DNA of 61,150 nucleotides from JBCFBK01 sp038562555 (GCA_038562555.1 JBCFBK010000035.1:1-61150), one strand, 5' to 3'; counted from the stretch's first letter, positions 9,201 through 17,982 are shown. Notes: generated by a model from the letters alone, not told the origin. Made by a program: numbers and translations.

Positions 9201-9244
9201 GCAAGCGCGCCTGTTTTAATAAAAGATCTCCGGTCCGGATTCAT
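6215..9244 (-). CDS. GH106-type alpha-L-rhamnosidase with Tat signal
   Basis: A 1009-residue secreted glycosidase. I chose ATG 9244 because it puts a twin-arginine signal at the N-terminus (DRRSFIKTGALAAASLSV). The body has GH106 features: the SSCYWWWFNGLVNKDGITRDL start, GINLSSGWCMGGPWI, and an acidic SAEAFTT segment that resembles the GH106 catalytic region. It ends with a galactose-binding-like sandwich (RVKLNGKNLGIVWTSPWRVN...NELEVEVINLWPNRLIGD). GH106 enzymes remove alpha-L-rhamnose from plant and algal glycans. The gene lies beyond a terminator from the rest of PUL 1, so it may have its own promoter. It fits the PUL's probable rhamnose-containing substrate. Confidence 0.85.
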   Translation of the reverse strand: MNPDRRSFIKTGALAAASLSVFPISSLAGSAGIRPTRLLQGFMSPSDEVKSSCYWWWFNGLVNKDGITRDLEEFRAKGMGEVLLVNSAGGLGGVPFPQGAKLFSDEWKALYRHAMAEAKRLNIAVGINLSSGWCMGGPWITPENSGRWYLQSQLDVKGPQKFFGKLPLPGNRDGYDKVFNPPGYKDYIDLPLEKLDYRDTAVVAFLNPDQQASRISGERAKVLDAKSNRRDASNFALAVNVMNPTRTPWQHDPNDQPVPLSNVIDLTSKVNSEGYLDWDVPEGSWTIIRTGHRMTGSRLMIAQPEADGLSIDWFDRKGVELQFENFGKICLDEAAKVGAKPKYFCDDSFEDGFPNWTGRILDKFRDYRGYDATPYLPVLRGYLIGSAEMSDRFLTDYRKTIADCMADEHYQRFAELCHEQGLLVQNEAAGPSRSGTICLDGLKNLGRSDLPMGEFWLGPNHEDQSTLTDDKSYGVSRLDFGQNKVTKMVASAAHIYGKKTASAEAFTTMRHWMDYPGSLKQSLDRAFCEGINRIAIHTSTATRPSDGKPGYEYGAGTHFNPNVTWWEMAGPFFDYVARCQHLLQSGMFVADVLFYNGDAAPNLVEQKQVKPELGKGYDYDVCNEEVLLTRLAVKDRQLVLPDGMRYRVLVLPQLSRMPLPVIQKIKELVKGGATVIGPRPLTDSGLKNYPQCDREIAEIAREVWGPVDGKQVTMNRFGKGRIYEGKAVRDVLLEDEVKPDFEYSGDDEWIDFIHRSTPEAEIYLVANRKKQPAKTTCLFRQKGRRPEIWDAVSGAVVHPSFKEAGGRISLALHFEEFQSVFVIFPQKSTEPARQDQAWLWQDPSRLRRLQEIAGPWTVKFDTSWGGPESVQFNALQDWSAHPDERIRYYSGKAAYITSFDLHEKPDQASGLFLDLGVVKNIARVKLNGKNLGIVWTSPWRVNLSEAVRPGRNELEVEVINLWPNRLIGDAALPPEKRLTNTNIVFKSDAPLLPSGLLGPVTLIGAPAEA

Positions 9245-9442
9245 TGTTCTTTTTTTGAATTGTTGCTTTACCGATACCTTCATGGACCGCCTTTACCCCT
9301 TAACCGCGTTTCACCATTGTTGGCATCGTTTCAGCGACTAAACTTAGCACAAAAAGCTAAATAACGAAACAAAACAGGTAGGATATTTTCGTTTTAAGAT
9401 TGAATCTTTTCTTTTTATATTCTTTTTTGTACGCCACATTGC

Positions 9443-9482
9443 AAAAAAATGAGATCATCGTTTGCAAACAATGATCTCATTT
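9443..9482 (-). terminator. Long hairpin terminator after the fucosidase/galactosidase remnant
   Basis: A perfect 12-bp stem (9447-9458 with 9471-9482) encloses a loop that itself contains GTTTGCAAAC, so the stem can extend past one mismatch. On the minus strand six T residues follow (9443-9448). It closes the transcript that runs through the fucosidase. The remaining spacer 9245-9499 shows no gene. Confidence 0.75.
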
Positions 9483-9499
9483 CTGAAAAGACTAACCGC

Positions 9500-9723
9500 T
9501 TAGTTTTCGGGCAGGTTTAGCGTTTCCAGTATGGGCGTGTCGGTAAAGGTGATGGTTGTTTGGGGTTTTTCATTAAGCTGTTCGAAAACAACAACCCTGT
9601 TCTGCGCACCATAGGCCATCACTTCGATCTTTTCGGGAACCGGGGGAAGCGCCGAGGGTGACTGTTCCTGCATCACGCTGCGGATGGCTTCGTATTTTGG
9701 TGTAACCCATCCGGCTTCTAAAG
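9500..9723 (-). pseudogene. C-terminal remnant of a galactosidase-like (probably GH35) gene
   Basis: The minus strand is open for ~74 codons and reads LEAGWVTPKYEAIRSVMQEQ, then SALPPVPEKIEVMAYG, and later TITFTDTPILETLNLPEN before TAA at 9500-9502. The segment (isE)AGW-TPKY-alR near a Pro-rich PPVPEKI stretch is what follows the catalytic barrel in Bacteroidota GH35 beta-galactosidases. There is no start codon or catalytic part: the fragment abuts the fucosidase stop directly, in another frame. I read this as the scar of a deletion that removed the 5' part of an enzyme gene. A frameshifted tail of the fucosidase itself is the alternative, less likely because the fucosidase ends normally. Confidence 0.55.
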
Positions 9724-11190
9724 TTAATAAAGGCTGACCGATGAAATAACCGGGCAGGCTTTGGAATCGGTAATGGTGACCTTCAGCTTACCGGTTGCAA
9801 CCGGATCAATTTTCAGGATCCGCTTGTAGCCGATGGTGGTCCCTTCAGCAACTTTTTTCCAGGCCTCGTTTTGCCATGCCTCAACGGTAAAGGCCTTCAC
9901 CCGTTGCCCCAGTTTAATATATTCCTGTAACTGCACATAGCCGATGGTTTTGGTTTCACCCAGATCGATTTCAAGGCTGGCTGTTTTTGTATCATCATTG
10001 GCCGCCCAATACGTATTGTTGTCGCCATCGACCACGAGCTGAGCTGCAAAGTCGGACGAGCTTCCCCGTACTTCCGAAGCTTTCACATTGGCGCCCTTAG
10101 CCAGGTCGGTTGCAAAAACGCTGTCAAGAATGGCCTTGTAGCCTTTTAATGACGCGATATCATTTTCATGAAATTGTCCGCGCCGGTCGGGAGGAATATT
10201 CAAAAGCAAGGTTGATCCGTGTCCAACCGAACTGAGATAAATATCAAAAAGCTGCTCGGGTGTTTTCACCAGCGAGTCTTCTTTCTGATGGTAAAACCAT
10301 CCCGGGCGGATGGATGTATCGACTTCGCCCGGCACCCATTTGTCGCCGTCTTCGGAACCGGTGTTCAGCAGTTCGGTGATAGCCGGTTTCCCGGCATACA
10401 GGGTGTCGACCGAAATGGTGTTCCAGTTGGTCTCGCCCATCACCCCACGTTCGTTTCCGCACCAGCGCAGGTCGGGACCGGCGTCGCTGAAGAATAGTAC
10501 CTGCGGTTGCATGCCGCGAACCAGATCGAGTGTGCCCGGCCAGTCATAATAGGTCTGCCCGTCTATTTTCCGCTTTTCGCGTGTTCCGCCGTAATAACCA
10601 TCGCCGCCGTTCGCCCCGTCGAACCACATTTCAAACACGGGCCCGTAGCTGGTGAAAAGCTCCTTCAACTGGTTCCGGTAGTAGTCGACGTACGAAGGCT
10701 GGCCATAATCGGCACGGTTACGATCCCACGGGGAAAGATAAACCCCGAACTTCAACCCGTGCTTTTTGCAGGCTTCCGAAACTTCTTTTACAATATCGGC
10801 TTTCCCTTCCTGAAGCGGGCTGTTTTTGATGGAGTGATCGGAATAGGCAGTAGGCCATAAACTGAACCCATCGTGATGTTTACAGGTCAGGATCACTCCT
10901 TTGAAACCGGTTTCCTTCAGCACCGAAACCCACTGGTCCACATCCAGGTCGGTCGGATTGAACAGTTCGGGCGATTCGTCACCGTATCCCCATTCCTTAT
11001 CGGTAAAGGTATTGATCGTAAAATGGATAAAGGCATTTTGTTCCATTTCGTGCCAGCCCATCTGGCGCTCGTCGGGCACCGGGCCTACCGCAGCCGGCGG
11101 AGCCACTTTGGTTTGACTGCAGGAATTAAAGAATACCAGAAAACTCATCATGCATAAAGCAGAAAAGCATAATTTCTTAATTTTTTTCAT
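9724..11190 (-). CDS. GH29 alpha-L-fucosidase lipoprotein with F5/8-like C-terminal domain
   Basis: A 488-residue lipoprotein (signal ends VFFNSC, Cys ~24). The GH29 barrel shows MGWHEMEQNAFIHFTINTFT, ILTCKHHDGFSLWPT, LKFGVYLSPWDRN and EMWFDGANGG, the last carrying the expected catalytic Asp nucleophile. Residues ~360-488 form a discoidin-like CBM (LVVDGDNNTYWAAND...GYVQLQEYIKLGQRV). It releases alpha-L-fucose at the cell surface or in the periplasm. It lies 332 bases after the sulfatase gene and may be driven by a separate promoter at about 11311. Confidence 0.9.
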   Translation of the reverse strand: MKKIKKLCFSALCMMSFLVFFNSCSQTKVAPPAAVGPVPDERQMGWHEMEQNAFIHFTINTFTDKEWGYGDESPELFNPTDLDVDQWVSVLKETGFKGVILTCKHHDGFSLWPTAYSDHSIKNSPLQEGKADIVKEVSEACKKHGLKFGVYLSPWDRNRADYGQPSYVDYYRNQLKELFTSYGPVFEMWFDGANGGDGYYGGTREKRKIDGQTYYDWPGTLDLVRGMQPQVLFFSDAGPDLRWCGNERGVMGETNWNTISVDTLYAGKPAITELLNTGSEDGDKWVPGEVDTSIRPGWFYHQKEDSLVKTPEQLFDIYLSSVGHGSTLLLNIPPDRRGQFHENDIASLKGYKAILDSVFATDLAKGANVKASEVRGSSSDFAAQLVVDGDNNTYWAANDDTKTASLEIDLGETKTIGYVQLQEYIKLGQRVKAFTVEAWQNEAWKKVAEGTTIGYKRILKIDPVATGKLKVTITDSKACPVISSVSLY

Positions 11191-11310
11191 TCTGAGAACA
11201 AGGGTTTGGTTTTTACTTAAAATCGCGGACCTATTTAATATTCTTTATCGTTCATTAAACATCAGAAAGAGGACAAAAATTCGTTCTCACTACTAATTTT
11301 ATGCTGAAAG

Positions 11311-11318
11311 CAAATATA
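11311..11318 (-). promoter_or_regulatory. Possible -7 box upstream of the fucosidase
   Basis: TATATTTG on the minus strand matches TAnnTTTG exactly, 120 bases before the fucosidase ATG. No good -33 TTTG lies at the usual 19-20 base distance. Nothing else is recognisable in the 332-base spacer 11191-11522. Confidence 0.35.
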
Positions 11319-11522
11319 GAAATATTTTCATCTGTGATTTGCATCTGTTCCAACCTTCATCTCTCACTTTCCCGGGAAATATCCCGACCATGCCATGCGA
11401 AACCTAATGTTTTCCGTCAGCATACGAACGATCGACAATTGATATTGTCATGCAGATTGATACGATTTTTATCCGTAGCGGGCAAAAACCATAATCATAT
11501 CCGCAACATTGACGCCGCAGGT

Positions 11523-12962
11523 TTAATTAAAATAATTTTCTCCTCTGCCAGCTTTGAGCTTCCGGCTCAAATCATCCACAATTTGCTGATACCATGATTT
11601 CCCGGCCAGATTATAGTTCTCGTCAGGGTCTGTCGTGTGATCAAAAAGCATGCGGTCTGTTATCTGGTCGTCCTTATCCCACCATTCCGTATAGGAATAT
11701 TTGTCGTCAAGGTAAGTAAAACCGTTATTCCACCGGGCTACCGCATAACCTTTCCCTTTCGCCTCTTTATCATGAAGCAAAGGATACAGGCTTTGCCCTT
11801 CTAACTGACTGGTTTTTGGAAGGGAGGCTATGTCACAAAATGTGGGATACAGGTCAACGTATTCAACGATCTCATTGCTCCTGTACCCTTTCAAACCATC
11901 TGGCGTCTGAACGATCAGAGGAGCATGCAAGCTTGTCTCCATGATGGAATGTTTGCACCACAGGCCATGTTCACCAAGGTTCCAGCCATGATCTCCAATC
12001 AGAACAATGGTGGTATTCTCCTTCAGCCCCAGTCGTTCCACTTCATCCAGAAGTTGACCGATCAGTACATCCACATAAGACACACAGGCATAATACCCGT
12101 GTATCATGGTCTTTGCCTCATCTATGCTTAAAGGTCCCTCGTCCGGGATACCCCGGTATGACAACAGCTCGCTCCAATGGGTCAAGGCTTCTCGTGGTAT
12201 CAGGCTGCCTTCTTTCAACACGTAGTTGGAAGGGACTTCAATCATGTTGTGATCATATAAGTCCCAATATTTCTTAGGGGCCACAAATGGCAAGTGCGGC
12301 CGTATAAAACCAACAGCCAGGAAGAAGGGCTTATCTGCTTTAGCCAACTTTTGCAGGTCGGTCAGACTTTTTTGCACCACTTTAGCATCCATGTACGCCG
12401 AGTCAGGCCAATCGGCTTTTTCATAAAACATGCCCCGCTTTTTTGATCCTGTTTCCTGCTGTATTTTCAAAAAGGCCTGATTTTCTTCCGTCTGGTAATC
12501 GAGCGGGTTACCATAAGGCATCACATCGTCCCAGTAAGCTGATGAAGCTTCATTTTGATGATGAAATATTTTACCATTGGAAATGGTGATGTAACCTGCT
12601 TCTCTAAAAGCTCGGTTCAGAGTAATCGCCGTAGGAACTTGTTTGTCCACCCGTAAATCGCCAATACCAAACCGCTTTCGAGTAGGGCGCATCCCAGTCA
12701 GGAAACTCGCCCTGGATGCCATACAAACAGCGATGTTACAAAATGCCCGGTTAAAAACAACCCCGTTTGTTGCCAAACGGTTAATATTAGGTGTTTTCAC
12801 CATGGGGTTGTTATAACATTCCAGCTCTGTTCTCAGGTCATCACAAACAATAAACAAAACATTATTCTGTTTGTTGTTTTTTTTCGACGGCTGAATTTGA
12901 GCGCCAAGTTCGGTAGAAAAGGCGACTAAGGACAGTCCGGCCAATATAAGTTTTTTGTCCAT
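11523..12962 (-). CDS. Secreted S1-family sulfatase (iduronate-2-sulfatase-like)
   Basis: A 479-residue enzyme. ATG 12962 gives a clean signal peptide (MDKKLILAGLSLVAFSTELG); an in-frame start 51 residues upstream would overlap the previous gene. The metal site CDDLR (Asp41, Asp42) is followed by the formylglycine motif Cys80-Met-Ala-Ser-Arg84, and later PFFLAVGFIRPHLPF, IGDHGWNLGEHGLWCKHS and EYVDLYPTFCDIASLP, all typical of the iduronate-2-sulfatase branch. It hydrolyses sulfate esters on sugars after Cys is converted to formylglycine. No maturase (anSME) gene is in this window. Gene order makes it part of PUL 1. Confidence 0.9.
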   Translation of the reverse strand: MDKKLILAGLSLVAFSTELGAQIQPSKKNNKQNNVLFIVCDDLRTELECYNNPMVKTPNINRLATNGVVFNRAFCNIAVCMASRASFLTGMRPTRKRFGIGDLRVDKQVPTAITLNRAFREAGYITISNGKIFHHQNEASSAYWDDVMPYGNPLDYQTEENQAFLKIQQETGSKKRGMFYEKADWPDSAYMDAKVVQKSLTDLQKLAKADKPFFLAVGFIRPHLPFVAPKKYWDLYDHNMIEVPSNYVLKEGSLIPREALTHWSELLSYRGIPDEGPLSIDEAKTMIHGYYACVSYVDVLIGQLLDEVERLGLKENTTIVLIGDHGWNLGEHGLWCKHSIMETSLHAPLIVQTPDGLKGYRSNEIVEYVDLYPTFCDIASLPKTSQLEGQSLYPLLHDKEAKGKGYAVARWNNGFTYLDDKYSYTEWWDKDDQITDRMLFDHTTDPDENYNLAGKSWYQQIVDDLSRKLKAGRGENYFN

Positions 12963-13014
12963 ATAATGTAGTTTAATTGTCAAATTATCAATTTTCCCAT
13001 TAAGAAAAGCCGTT

Positions 13015-14418
13015 TTACTGTTCCCAGTCGTCTGTACGAAAAGATGATGCCGGGAAACCTTCCGTATTAAAAAGTTCACCTGTAACAGAATCATCGAAAG
13101 CATACCTGACGGCAACCGGTTTATCCACCGATGGCGAAACCAGGCTAATGCCGGTACCGGTCAACGTGGCCTGCGCCGGGTAAAATCGTTTATTTTCGCC
13201 GGCAATCCTGAAGTTGGTCAGTTCTTTACCGAAAGTCGTTAAGCCATTTTTTGCATGATCGAATACCAGCTTAGCCGTACTTCCTTCGACGGTCATTTCT
13301 TTCAATACGGGTCCGGTATATTCAAAACCTGTTTTGCCGTAAGTATTTGCCAGGGCAAGATAAGCCAGCCGCTCCCCGCAGACCTGCTTGTTAGCCGGAT
13401 GGATACAAGCGGCTTCGCCTACATCCATCAAACAAGCCATACCAACGTTTGGAATAGCTGTGGATGCTTTCAGTTGAGCTTCCCTCAGGAAAGCCGAATT
13501 TCCATTACCATAAAAATAAGGTGCAATCTGGACATAATAGAACGGAAAGTCCCCAATCCCCCATTCTTCGCGCCAGTTCCTGATCAGTCCAGGCATCAGC
13601 TTTTCATACTGTTTGTACTCATTCTTGTTGGCCTCGCCCTGGTACCAGATGCCACCGCGGATCGCGTAACTGACCATTGGCTTAACCATGGCGTTGTACA
13701 GCACCGTCGGGATTTGTTTCCCCGTCCTATTTTTATCGGTAAGCCGTATGAAATCGAAATTTTTGATCCCGCTTTCACTCATCCAGGGTTCAATACGGGT
13801 ACCTCCCCAACTGGTATTAATCAGGCCCACAGGTACACCCAAAAATTCCTGAAGCATTTTCCCGAAAAAGTATGCCGTTGCGCTGAAATCGGCCACGCTC
13901 TCTGGCCTGCATTCCTTCCATTCGCCTTCAAAGTCCTCCAAGGGTTCTAAACTGGTGTTCCTTATCACGGTAAACAAGCGGATCGACCCGTTGGAGGAAT
14001 TAGCAATAATTTTGTTCGAACCCAGTACCGGCTGGTTCGGGAGTCCCTTCATTGGCATCCCCATATTCGATTGCCCCGAACACACCCAGACTTCACCGAT
14101 CAAAACATTGGTCAGTTTCACTGCTTTCCCGTCGGAGATCGTGATCGTATAGGGCCCGCCGGCTTCAGGCGTTTTCACTTTCAGCTTCCAGTTTCCGTTG
14201 ACATCGGAACGGGTACCGTAACTTTTACCGTTCCAGGAAGTACTCACTGTCACTGTTTTGGCCGGAGTTGCCTTTCCCCAGATGGTGGCCTCTGTCTGCT
14301 GCTGCAATACCATGTGATCGCCGAAAATAGCCGGCAATTTTATTTCAGCTTTTCCTGTGCCTGAAACAAGCAGTACCGTACCCACCAAGCTTAAAAAAAA
14401 CAAAATACGTCTGTTCAT
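13015..14418 (-). CDS. SASA/DUF303 carbohydrate esterase (sialate O-acetylesterase-like)
   Basis: A 467-residue secreted SGNH-type esterase with a signal peptide (residues ~1-24). It carries the PAIFGDHMVLQQQTEATIWG beta-sandwich start, VWVCSGQSNMGMPM (Ser nucleophile in GQSNM), INTSWGGTRIEPWM, GGIWYQGEAN and an IHPANKQVCGERLAYLA segment with the catalytic His. Family members remove O-acetyl groups from sialic acid or, more often in polysaccharide loci, from plant or algal glycans. No sialidase or sialate catabolism gene is nearby, so a glycan deacetylase role is more likely here than a sialate one. It sits between two sulfatases in PUL 1. Confidence 0.85.
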   Translation of the reverse strand: MNRRILFFLSLVGTVLLVSGTGKAEIKLPAIFGDHMVLQQQTEATIWGKATPAKTVTVSTSWNGKSYGTRSDVNGNWKLKVKTPEAGGPYTITISDGKAVKLTNVLIGEVWVCSGQSNMGMPMKGLPNQPVLGSNKIIANSSNGSIRLFTVIRNTSLEPLEDFEGEWKECRPESVADFSATAYFFGKMLQEFLGVPVGLINTSWGGTRIEPWMSESGIKNFDFIRLTDKNRTGKQIPTVLYNAMVKPMVSYAIRGGIWYQGEANKNEYKQYEKLMPGLIRNWREEWGIGDFPFYYVQIAPYFYGNGNSAFLREAQLKASTAIPNVGMACLMDVGEAACIHPANKQVCGERLAYLALANTYGKTGFEYTGPVLKEMTVEGSTAKLVFDHAKNGLTTFGKELTNFRIAGENKRFYPAQATLTGTGISLVSPSVDKPVAVRYAFDDSVTGELFNTEGFPASSFRTDDWEQ

Positions 14419-14538
14419 TGAATTAGATTATTAGAAATTAATTTATCCTCGTCGTTAATCCGGAACATCTGTAACCTTAAGTTTTACCGGGCCAAGCTGT
14501 CCGGAAGTTCCAGTGGTGAATCACCTGTATGTAACAAA

Positions 14539-16236
14539 TTAATGAGCCAGTTCAACAATGTCGTTCCCTTCTTTATATGCCTTGTAAAGATCGACAAATG
14601 GAATTTTCCTGACTTCTGTCTCCGGATTGTAATCAGGATTTACAGTTGGCCAGTATTTTTTCTCCACATTCTTTTCAAGGTAATTCATTAATTCGGCAAA
14701 CAGCTCACGGGTTTTCTCCGGCATCTGCTTTGCCAGATTATTCTTTTCTGAAATATCTTTCCTGATATTGTACAGATTAAGCCTGCCATACCAGTCGAAG
14801 ATCAACTTGTAATCACCTTTTCTCACTGCCGAATGGGGTGTAAACGGAAGATTATCAGCGGGATTTTTGTAAATTACACTTAGCGGATAATGCCAGAAAT
14901 AGGTATCGCGTGTGTAGGTTTTTTGCCTGTTTTTCGGATCATTCAGTAGACCGACGAAACTCTGTCCATCAATCTGATGTGTGGGTTTTGGTTCACCTGC
15001 CAGTTCCAAAAGCGTTGGGAAAAGATCATTGCAATCCACCGGATTCTCACACCATTTTCCACCTTTAATCTTTCCTTTGTGACTAATAATCAACGGCACC
15101 CTAATGCCACCTTCATAAACACTGGCCTTTTGGCCGGTTAACGGGCTGTTTGTTGTAACCGGGACCTCTTCCCCTCCCTTACCCACGGTAATGCCGCCAT
15201 TGTCTGACATGAAAATCACGATGGTATTGTTATCTATTCCGGTTTCTTTCAACTTATCCATAATCTTCCCCACAGAAATATCCAGATAACTAATCATAGC
15301 AGCATAAACAGCACTGTTTTGCCCTTTCCAGCCTTTGGTCGCCTTTTGGGAAAAGTAGTGAATTGCAGAATCGGGAGCCTGATTCGGAGCATGGACTGCA
15401 AATTCACAGAAATACAAAAAGAATGGTTTTCCATCGGCATTTTGCGCGTGTTGGTCGATGTAATCCAACGCCCTTTGGGTCAGGTCACAGGTCAGATAGT
15501 TAATGCCTTTATCTTCTCCTGCTTTCCCCTGAACCAGCTCTTTTTGCCTCATTTTTGGGAAATACTTTTCTTTTCTGTTCCAGTTCTTTCTCCAGTCAAA
15601 ATAGAGCGACCCACCGGCATCGAAATAGGCTAATTCTTCAAACCCCTGATCATGCGGCTGATACCCTTCGGAGCCATGTCCGCCCAAATGCCACTTCCCC
15701 AGAAATGCCGAATGATACCCTTTCAGTGCCTCCGCCAGCGTGATTTCATCCCGGCCATTATCCTGGGGCTGGCCCGAGGGAAGCGCTATCAGGGTATTCC
15801 CATTCAAAAGAGCTATTGGATTAGCAATTTTGTCAGACCAGTAACAACCCTGTTCGTGAAAACCATCTGGCGGCTTAATACCCTGTACATAAAAAGTATT
15901 GGCAGTTCCGGCGGTGGCTGTCATGAAACCCAGTCGTGAAGCATATTTACCCGTAATAATACTTGAACGGGTTGGCGAACACAACGGACAGGCATACGCC
16001 TGGGAAAATGCAACCCCCTGGCTTGCCAGTTTGTCAATGTTCGGAGTTTCATAGAATTGTTTTTTTGCAGGAGTGCCGGTGATACGGGTAGCAAAACAAT
16101 TAACATCAGTATAACCCAGATCGTCAGCCAGGATGAAAATAATATTAGGCCTGGGAGTCTGATCCTGGCTGTATAGGTTAACTGAAACCGACAAGGCGCC
16201 TAAAGAAAACAAACCTGATAATTTAATTACGTTCAT
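14539..16236 (-). CDS. Secreted S1-family arylsulfatase-like sulfatase
   Basis: A 565-residue enzyme with a signal peptide (cleavage after ~residue 23). The conserved blocks are NIIFILADDLGYTDV (metal Asp pair), the formylglycine motif Cys86-Ser-Pro-Thr-Arg90 followed by SSIITGKY, GKWHLGG, SDNGG and EGGIRVPLII. Length and blocks fit the exo-sulfatases common in algal-polysaccharide loci. It belongs to a different subfamily from the sulfatase at 11523, so the two probably remove sulfate from different positions. The upstream neighbour is a truncated gene at 16375. Confidence 0.9.
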   Translation of the reverse strand: MNVIKLSGLFSLGALSVSVNLYSQDQTPRPNIIFILADDLGYTDVNCFATRITGTPAKKQFYETPNIDKLASQGVAFSQAYACPLCSPTRSSIITGKYASRLGFMTATAGTANTFYVQGIKPPDGFHEQGCYWSDKIANPIALLNGNTLIALPSGQPQDNGRDEITLAEALKGYHSAFLGKWHLGGHGSEGYQPHDQGFEELAYFDAGGSLYFDWRKNWNRKEKYFPKMRQKELVQGKAGEDKGINYLTCDLTQRALDYIDQHAQNADGKPFFLYFCEFAVHAPNQAPDSAIHYFSQKATKGWKGQNSAVYAAMISYLDISVGKIMDKLKETGIDNNTIVIFMSDNGGITVGKGGEEVPVTTNSPLTGQKASVYEGGIRVPLIISHKGKIKGGKWCENPVDCNDLFPTLLELAGEPKPTHQIDGQSFVGLLNDPKNRQKTYTRDTYFWHYPLSVIYKNPADNLPFTPHSAVRKGDYKLIFDWYGRLNLYNIRKDISEKNNLAKQMPEKTRELFAELMNYLEKNVEKKYWPTVNPDYNPETEVRKIPFVDLYKAYKEGNDIVELAH

Positions 16237-16374
16237 AATTGTTCAAGTGTATTGATTTTCGACAATCTTATCTGCTTATTTGCAAATTCTTAATCTTCAA
16301 TTGGTTTACCTGCTGAGACAATCGGCTTTGAGATGATGAACACTACGATATTATTAGGAGCGTTGAGTCGTAGG

Positions 16375-16710
16375 TCAATAGGGGTGTTCAAACCAGCGGA
16401 CTGTGTGCCGGATACGCTTGTTGGCCTCTGTGATATGACGGTACAGCGCCAGATTGGCGATTGCCAGGTTACTGTACATGTCTTTGCTGGTATCCATCAA
16501 AGCCTCCGGCGTGATATTGCTTTCAGCGGTATATTCGAGCAACAGTTGTCTTCGTTTTTCATAGGCTTCGTTATCCGTATCCGCCAAAGGAGATAACTGT
16601 TTTCTCTTTTTACCGCGTTTCATCACTTCTTTATTGCTATAAGACAAACCCGGGAATGCCGTTAATGTACCCAGCGCCATACCGCCCGGCAAAAATTTCC
16701 TTCTTTCCAT
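16375..16710 (-). pseudogene. Truncated Tat-signal protein, 5' remnant only
   Basis: The frame starts MERRKFLPGGMALGTLTAF (twin-arginine-like signal) and runs 111 residues to WFEHPY before TGA. The segment SNITPEALMDTSKDMYSNLAIANLALYRHI...EANKRIRHTVRWFEHP looks like the beginning of a much larger alpha-helical secreted protein, and it stops in the middle of that domain. The 138 bases to the next gene contain no continuation in any frame that I can follow. I therefore annotate it as a gene whose 3' part was deleted. The family was not identified; a lyase-like or uncharacterised PUL protein is possible. Confidence 0.55.
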
Positions 16711-16751
16711 AAAGACATATTATTCAATTAGGTTTGTTTGTCTTTCAAAAA

Positions 16752-17879
16752 TTATCTGATTAAGGCAGTAGCGCACCAAAGCAAGGGCGCCTGCCCATGC
16801 AGGTCGCCTGTAATACGTCTTCTCTGCAAATAATAATCATGGTCATTTTTGATTGAAGTCCCTTCGCAGACCTCTGCCAGTTCATCATCGGAATTAAGAT
16901 AACCGATCAATGCCAGCCAACCTTTACGGGCTGCCGCGCCATAGGTTTTTTTGTCGAGCCAGCCGTTTTTTACCCCGGTTATCATCGCATAAGTAAACAT
17001 AGCCGTCCCCGAAGTTTCTTTCCAAGCTTCCGGGTCGTCGATAATTTGCCGCCACATCCCATCCATATCCTGGTATTTCAACAATGCGCCCATCATCTTT
17101 CGGTATCCGACCATAATCCTTTCCCGATCAGGATTATTCACGGGCAACATGCGGAGCGTCTCTGCCATACCCACGGCCATCCATCCATTTCCACGCCCCC
17201 AATTGTAAGGCGTTTCAGGAGAGTGATAGAACAGCCCGTTTTCTAATTGAATCCTGTCAAGATAAACCACCATTTCCTTTGCAGCCCGGTCGATGTATTT
17301 TTTATCGCCGGTAGCCCGATAAGCTTGCGCCTGAACAGCCGTAATCATGAACATATCGTCGATCCATAAGCGGGTTTGCCAAGAATAACCCTTCGCGTCC
17401 CAGTCTTTTTCTTCGGGCTTGGCGTTCTCAGGCAAAGTCCACTGTGAGTCGGCGTATTTCAACCCCAGATCAAGATATTTTTGTTGTCCTGTCCGGGTGA
17501 AAAGCTCCAACGGGAGCGAGCCAAATACATTGTTATCGACATGGTTCGGTGCGGGCTGAAGATTTTTTTCCGTATCAAACAATGGGGCAAAACGGTTTTC
17601 GAAACGATTGAACAGGGCCTTGTTTCTGCTTGCCTCGGCAAACCACATTCCCCCAAGCCAGATACACACATCAGGATAGGTAATCTGTACGGGAGATCTT
17701 TCTGCACGTGTGTTACCATACCATGTATGTGGGGTATCCAAAAACTTTTCGGCGATCCGCAGCCCAATTTCACGGGGTGACTTTTCCTTTGGGAAATGCT
17801 TTAAATCGAAATTCTGAACCTGGGCATTTGTTGCTGCTGCAAAAAATAAAAAGTAGAATAATAAAACTATGATTTTCAT
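16752..17879 (-). CDS. GH105 unsaturated uronyl (rhamnogalacturonyl/ulvan-type) hydrolase
   Basis: A 375-residue secreted (alpha/alpha)6-barrel enzyme with a signal peptide (residues 1-19). Diagnostic segments are SWQTRLWIDDMFM (catalytic Asp in WIDD), NGLFYHSPETPYNWGRGNGW, MDGMWRQIIDD and KETSGTAMFTYAM. GH105 and GH88 enzymes hydrolyse the delta-4,5-unsaturated uronic acid left by polysaccharide lyases. Its presence means a lyase acts in this locus or upstream of it. The adjacent BNR_4 propeller is the only candidate here. In ulvan loci, GH105 releases the unsaturated uronate from lyase products. Confidence 0.9.
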   Translation of the reverse strand: MKIIVLLFYFLFFAAATNAQVQNFDLKHFPKEKSPREIGLRIAEKFLDTPHTWYGNTRAERSPVQITYPDVCIWLGGMWFAEASRNKALFNRFENRFAPLFDTEKNLQPAPNHVDNNVFGSLPLELFTRTGQQKYLDLGLKYADSQWTLPENAKPEEKDWDAKGYSWQTRLWIDDMFMITAVQAQAYRATGDKKYIDRAAKEMVVYLDRIQLENGLFYHSPETPYNWGRGNGWMAVGMAETLRMLPVNNPDRERIMVGYRKMMGALLKYQDMDGMWRQIIDDPEAWKETSGTAMFTYAMITGVKNGWLDKKTYGAAARKGWLALIGYLNSDDELAEVCEGTSIKNDHDYYLQRRRITGDLHGQAPLLWCATALIR

Positions 17880-17982
17880 AATATTAGATAAAGCTAATTC
17901 CTGTGATTACTAAAGAACAAATTAATTTCCCGAATTATCGGTTTGGAACGACGCAGGCAACCCTTCGATATTAATTTAGTTA

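Noticed and set aside
9447..9482. Palindrome at 9447-9482 as a recombination or attachment site
   Set aside because: The T run on the minus strand and its place just past a gene end explain it as a terminator; no integrase is near.
13255..13950. Plus-strand open frame of 231 codons opposite the acetylesterase-like gene
   Set aside because: Antisense shadow of a clear SASA-family gene; no signal or motif.
13015..14418. Missing Asp before the catalytic His (CIHP instead of DIHP) as a sign of an inactive esterase
   Set aside because: Other Bacteroidota members of this branch also lack that Asp, so it is not evidence for loss of activity.
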